A DNA stretch of 64,000 bases from JAJYSO01 sp964451785 (GTDB lineage: Bacteria; Bacteroidota; Bacteroidia; Flavobacteriales; Flavobacteriaceae): positions 1-64,000 of the forward strand of contig CAYVJG010000007.1 of NCBI GenBank assembly GCA_964451785.1, given 5' to 3'. This document shows positions 63,279 to 64,000 of this stretch, piece by piece (the stretch's first letter is position 1; every line of letters begins with the position of its first letter). The notes beneath the pieces are model-generated. The model was not told the origin of the DNA. It did no database searches and saw only the letters and a program-made list of their open reading frames with translations. The translations under genes were made by a program, and so were the position numbers.

Positions 63279-64000
63279 CAGCCTAACAATAATTGAGTTA
63301 ATATATAGTTGACCACAATCAACACCACACTCGTCCATACAAACGAAGTGGTACTTGCTTTTCCTACTTCCAGTGAACCGCCTTTCATATAATAGCCAAA
63401 ATAAGAAGGCACTGTGGCTAAAATTATAGCAAAGAAAAAGGATTTTATAAAAGCATAAACTAATTGAAAGGGAATAAAATCAGCCTGTAGTCCGGTTAAA
63501 AAGGCGTCGCTAGGTACAAAACCGCCCCAAACGCCAACAAGATAAGCCCCAACTAAGCCCACAAACATCGAAATTGCGATGACAAATGGGTAGATGAGCA
63601 TGGCGATAATTTTAGGAAACACCAAAAAGTTTAAGGAGTTTATCCCCATCACTTCAAGGGCATCAATTTGCTCGGTAACGCGCATAGTTCCTATACTCGA
63701 GGTAATATATGAACCGACCTTTCCCGCCATAATAATAGAGATAAATGTCGGTGAAAATTCGAGAATAATAGATTGACGCGCTGCAAACCCAATCAGCGAT
63801 TTAGGCAAAAGTGGATTACTTAAGTTAAGTGCCATCTGAATGGTGACTACCCCGCCAATAAAAAAGGACAAAAAACACACTATCCCCATCGAACCCATTA
63901 TCAAATCGTCAATTTCACGCATGATAAGTTCGTATAGCACAGAGCGCTTTGTCATCCGTCCAAAGGCCTCTTTTATCATGATAAAATATTGACCTATATT
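63278..64000 (-). CDS. mlaE: Mla-type lipid ABC transporter permease (truncated by window edge)
   Basis: The frame stays open to base 64000 (reading NIGQYFIMIKEAFGR), so the true start lies outside the window. At least 240 residues with five helices, and the MlaE/YrbE motifs SLMGIVCFLSFFIGGVVTIQ-like N-terminal helix, LEFSPTFISIIMAGKVGSYI and RVTEQIDALEVMGINSLNFLVFPKI. It forms the membrane part of the phospholipid transporter with MlaF. Confidence 0.9.
   Translation of the reverse strand, partial: NIGQYFIMIKEAFGRMTKRSVLYELIMREIDDLIMGSMGIVCFLSFFIGGVVTIQMALNLSNPLLPKSLIGFAARQSIILEFSPTFISIIMAGKVGSYITSSIGTMRVTEQIDALEVMGINSLNFLVFPKIIAMLIYPFVIAISMFVGLVGAYLVGVWGGFVPSDAFLTGLQADFIPFQLVYAFIKSFFFAIILATVPSYFGYYMKGGSLEVGKASTTSFVWTSVVLIVVNYILTQLLLG

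Overview
The window is a 64 kb stretch of low-GC chromosome from a member of the Bacteroidota, almost certainly class Flavobacteriia. I cannot name the genus. The reasons are the gliding/type IX secretion genes gldJ, porU and porV, a type B type IX cargo tail on the first protein, the metY-metX-thrA(fused aspartokinase/homoserine dehydrogenase) cluster, a GLPGLI protein beside an outer-membrane receptor, and promoters of the Bacteroidota type (TTG, 19 bases, TAnnTTTG) in front of rplU, ctaB, pdhA and the tRNA-Val genes.

Layout: 1-6.0 kb holds a large type IX cargo protein and a pair of M16 peptidases, all on the minus strand. 6.2-8.8 kb holds two small paralogous membrane proteins, ribosomal proteins L21 and L27, and an aquaporin. 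8.8-14.4 kb is the methionine/threonine block. It is preceded by two consecutive methionine-rich leader peptides, each with its own intrinsic terminator and a possible antiterminator pairing. 14.5-19.2 kb is a cytochrome c oxidase assembly/subunit cluster (ctaB, two subunit III genes, subunit IV, a SCO-like protein, SCO1 and a small membrane protein). 19.3-25.8 kb is an ABC/MacAB-TolC-type tripartite exporter followed by tsaB. 25.8-35.4 kb is mostly housekeeping: MscS, a fused 2-oxoacid dehydrogenase E1, NhaD, an ExbB-ExbD-TonB set and FolC.

35.4-36.6 kb is a non-coding repeat block leading into three tRNA-Val genes. 37-45.3 kb has murF and gldJ (minus) divergent from porU and porV (plus), the core of type IX secretion and gliding. 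45.3-48.6 kb carries cdd and the pyruvate dehydrogenase E1 alpha and E2 genes. 48.6-55.0 kb has a secreted protein, an outer-membrane beta-barrel gene split by a one-base frameshift, an M28 peptidase, an SDR enzyme, a SprT-like protein and a mannose-1-phosphate guanylyltransferase.

55.0-61.2 kb is the accessory part. It has a lipoprotein plus membrane-protein locus with a decayed paralogue fragment, then a small cysteine-rich exported peptide, a GLPGLI protein and a large outer-membrane receptor. Both divergent transcription units of this region have simple-sequence tracts (a 17-base T run and nine GT repeats) where a promoter spacer would lie, which suggests phase variation. 61.2-62.5 kb is a tandem duplication of a hairpin-rich non-coding repeat related to the block at 35.7-36.5 kb. 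The window ends with an Mla-type lipid ABC transporter (ATPase and permease, minus strand, permease cut by the window edge).

The strongest unusual signals are the tandem methionine attenuators at 9.0-9.3 kb, the structured 102-base dispersed repeat (five copies) with its companion hairpin repeat (eight copies), and the putatively phase-variable exported-peptide/lipoprotein locus at 55-58 kb.
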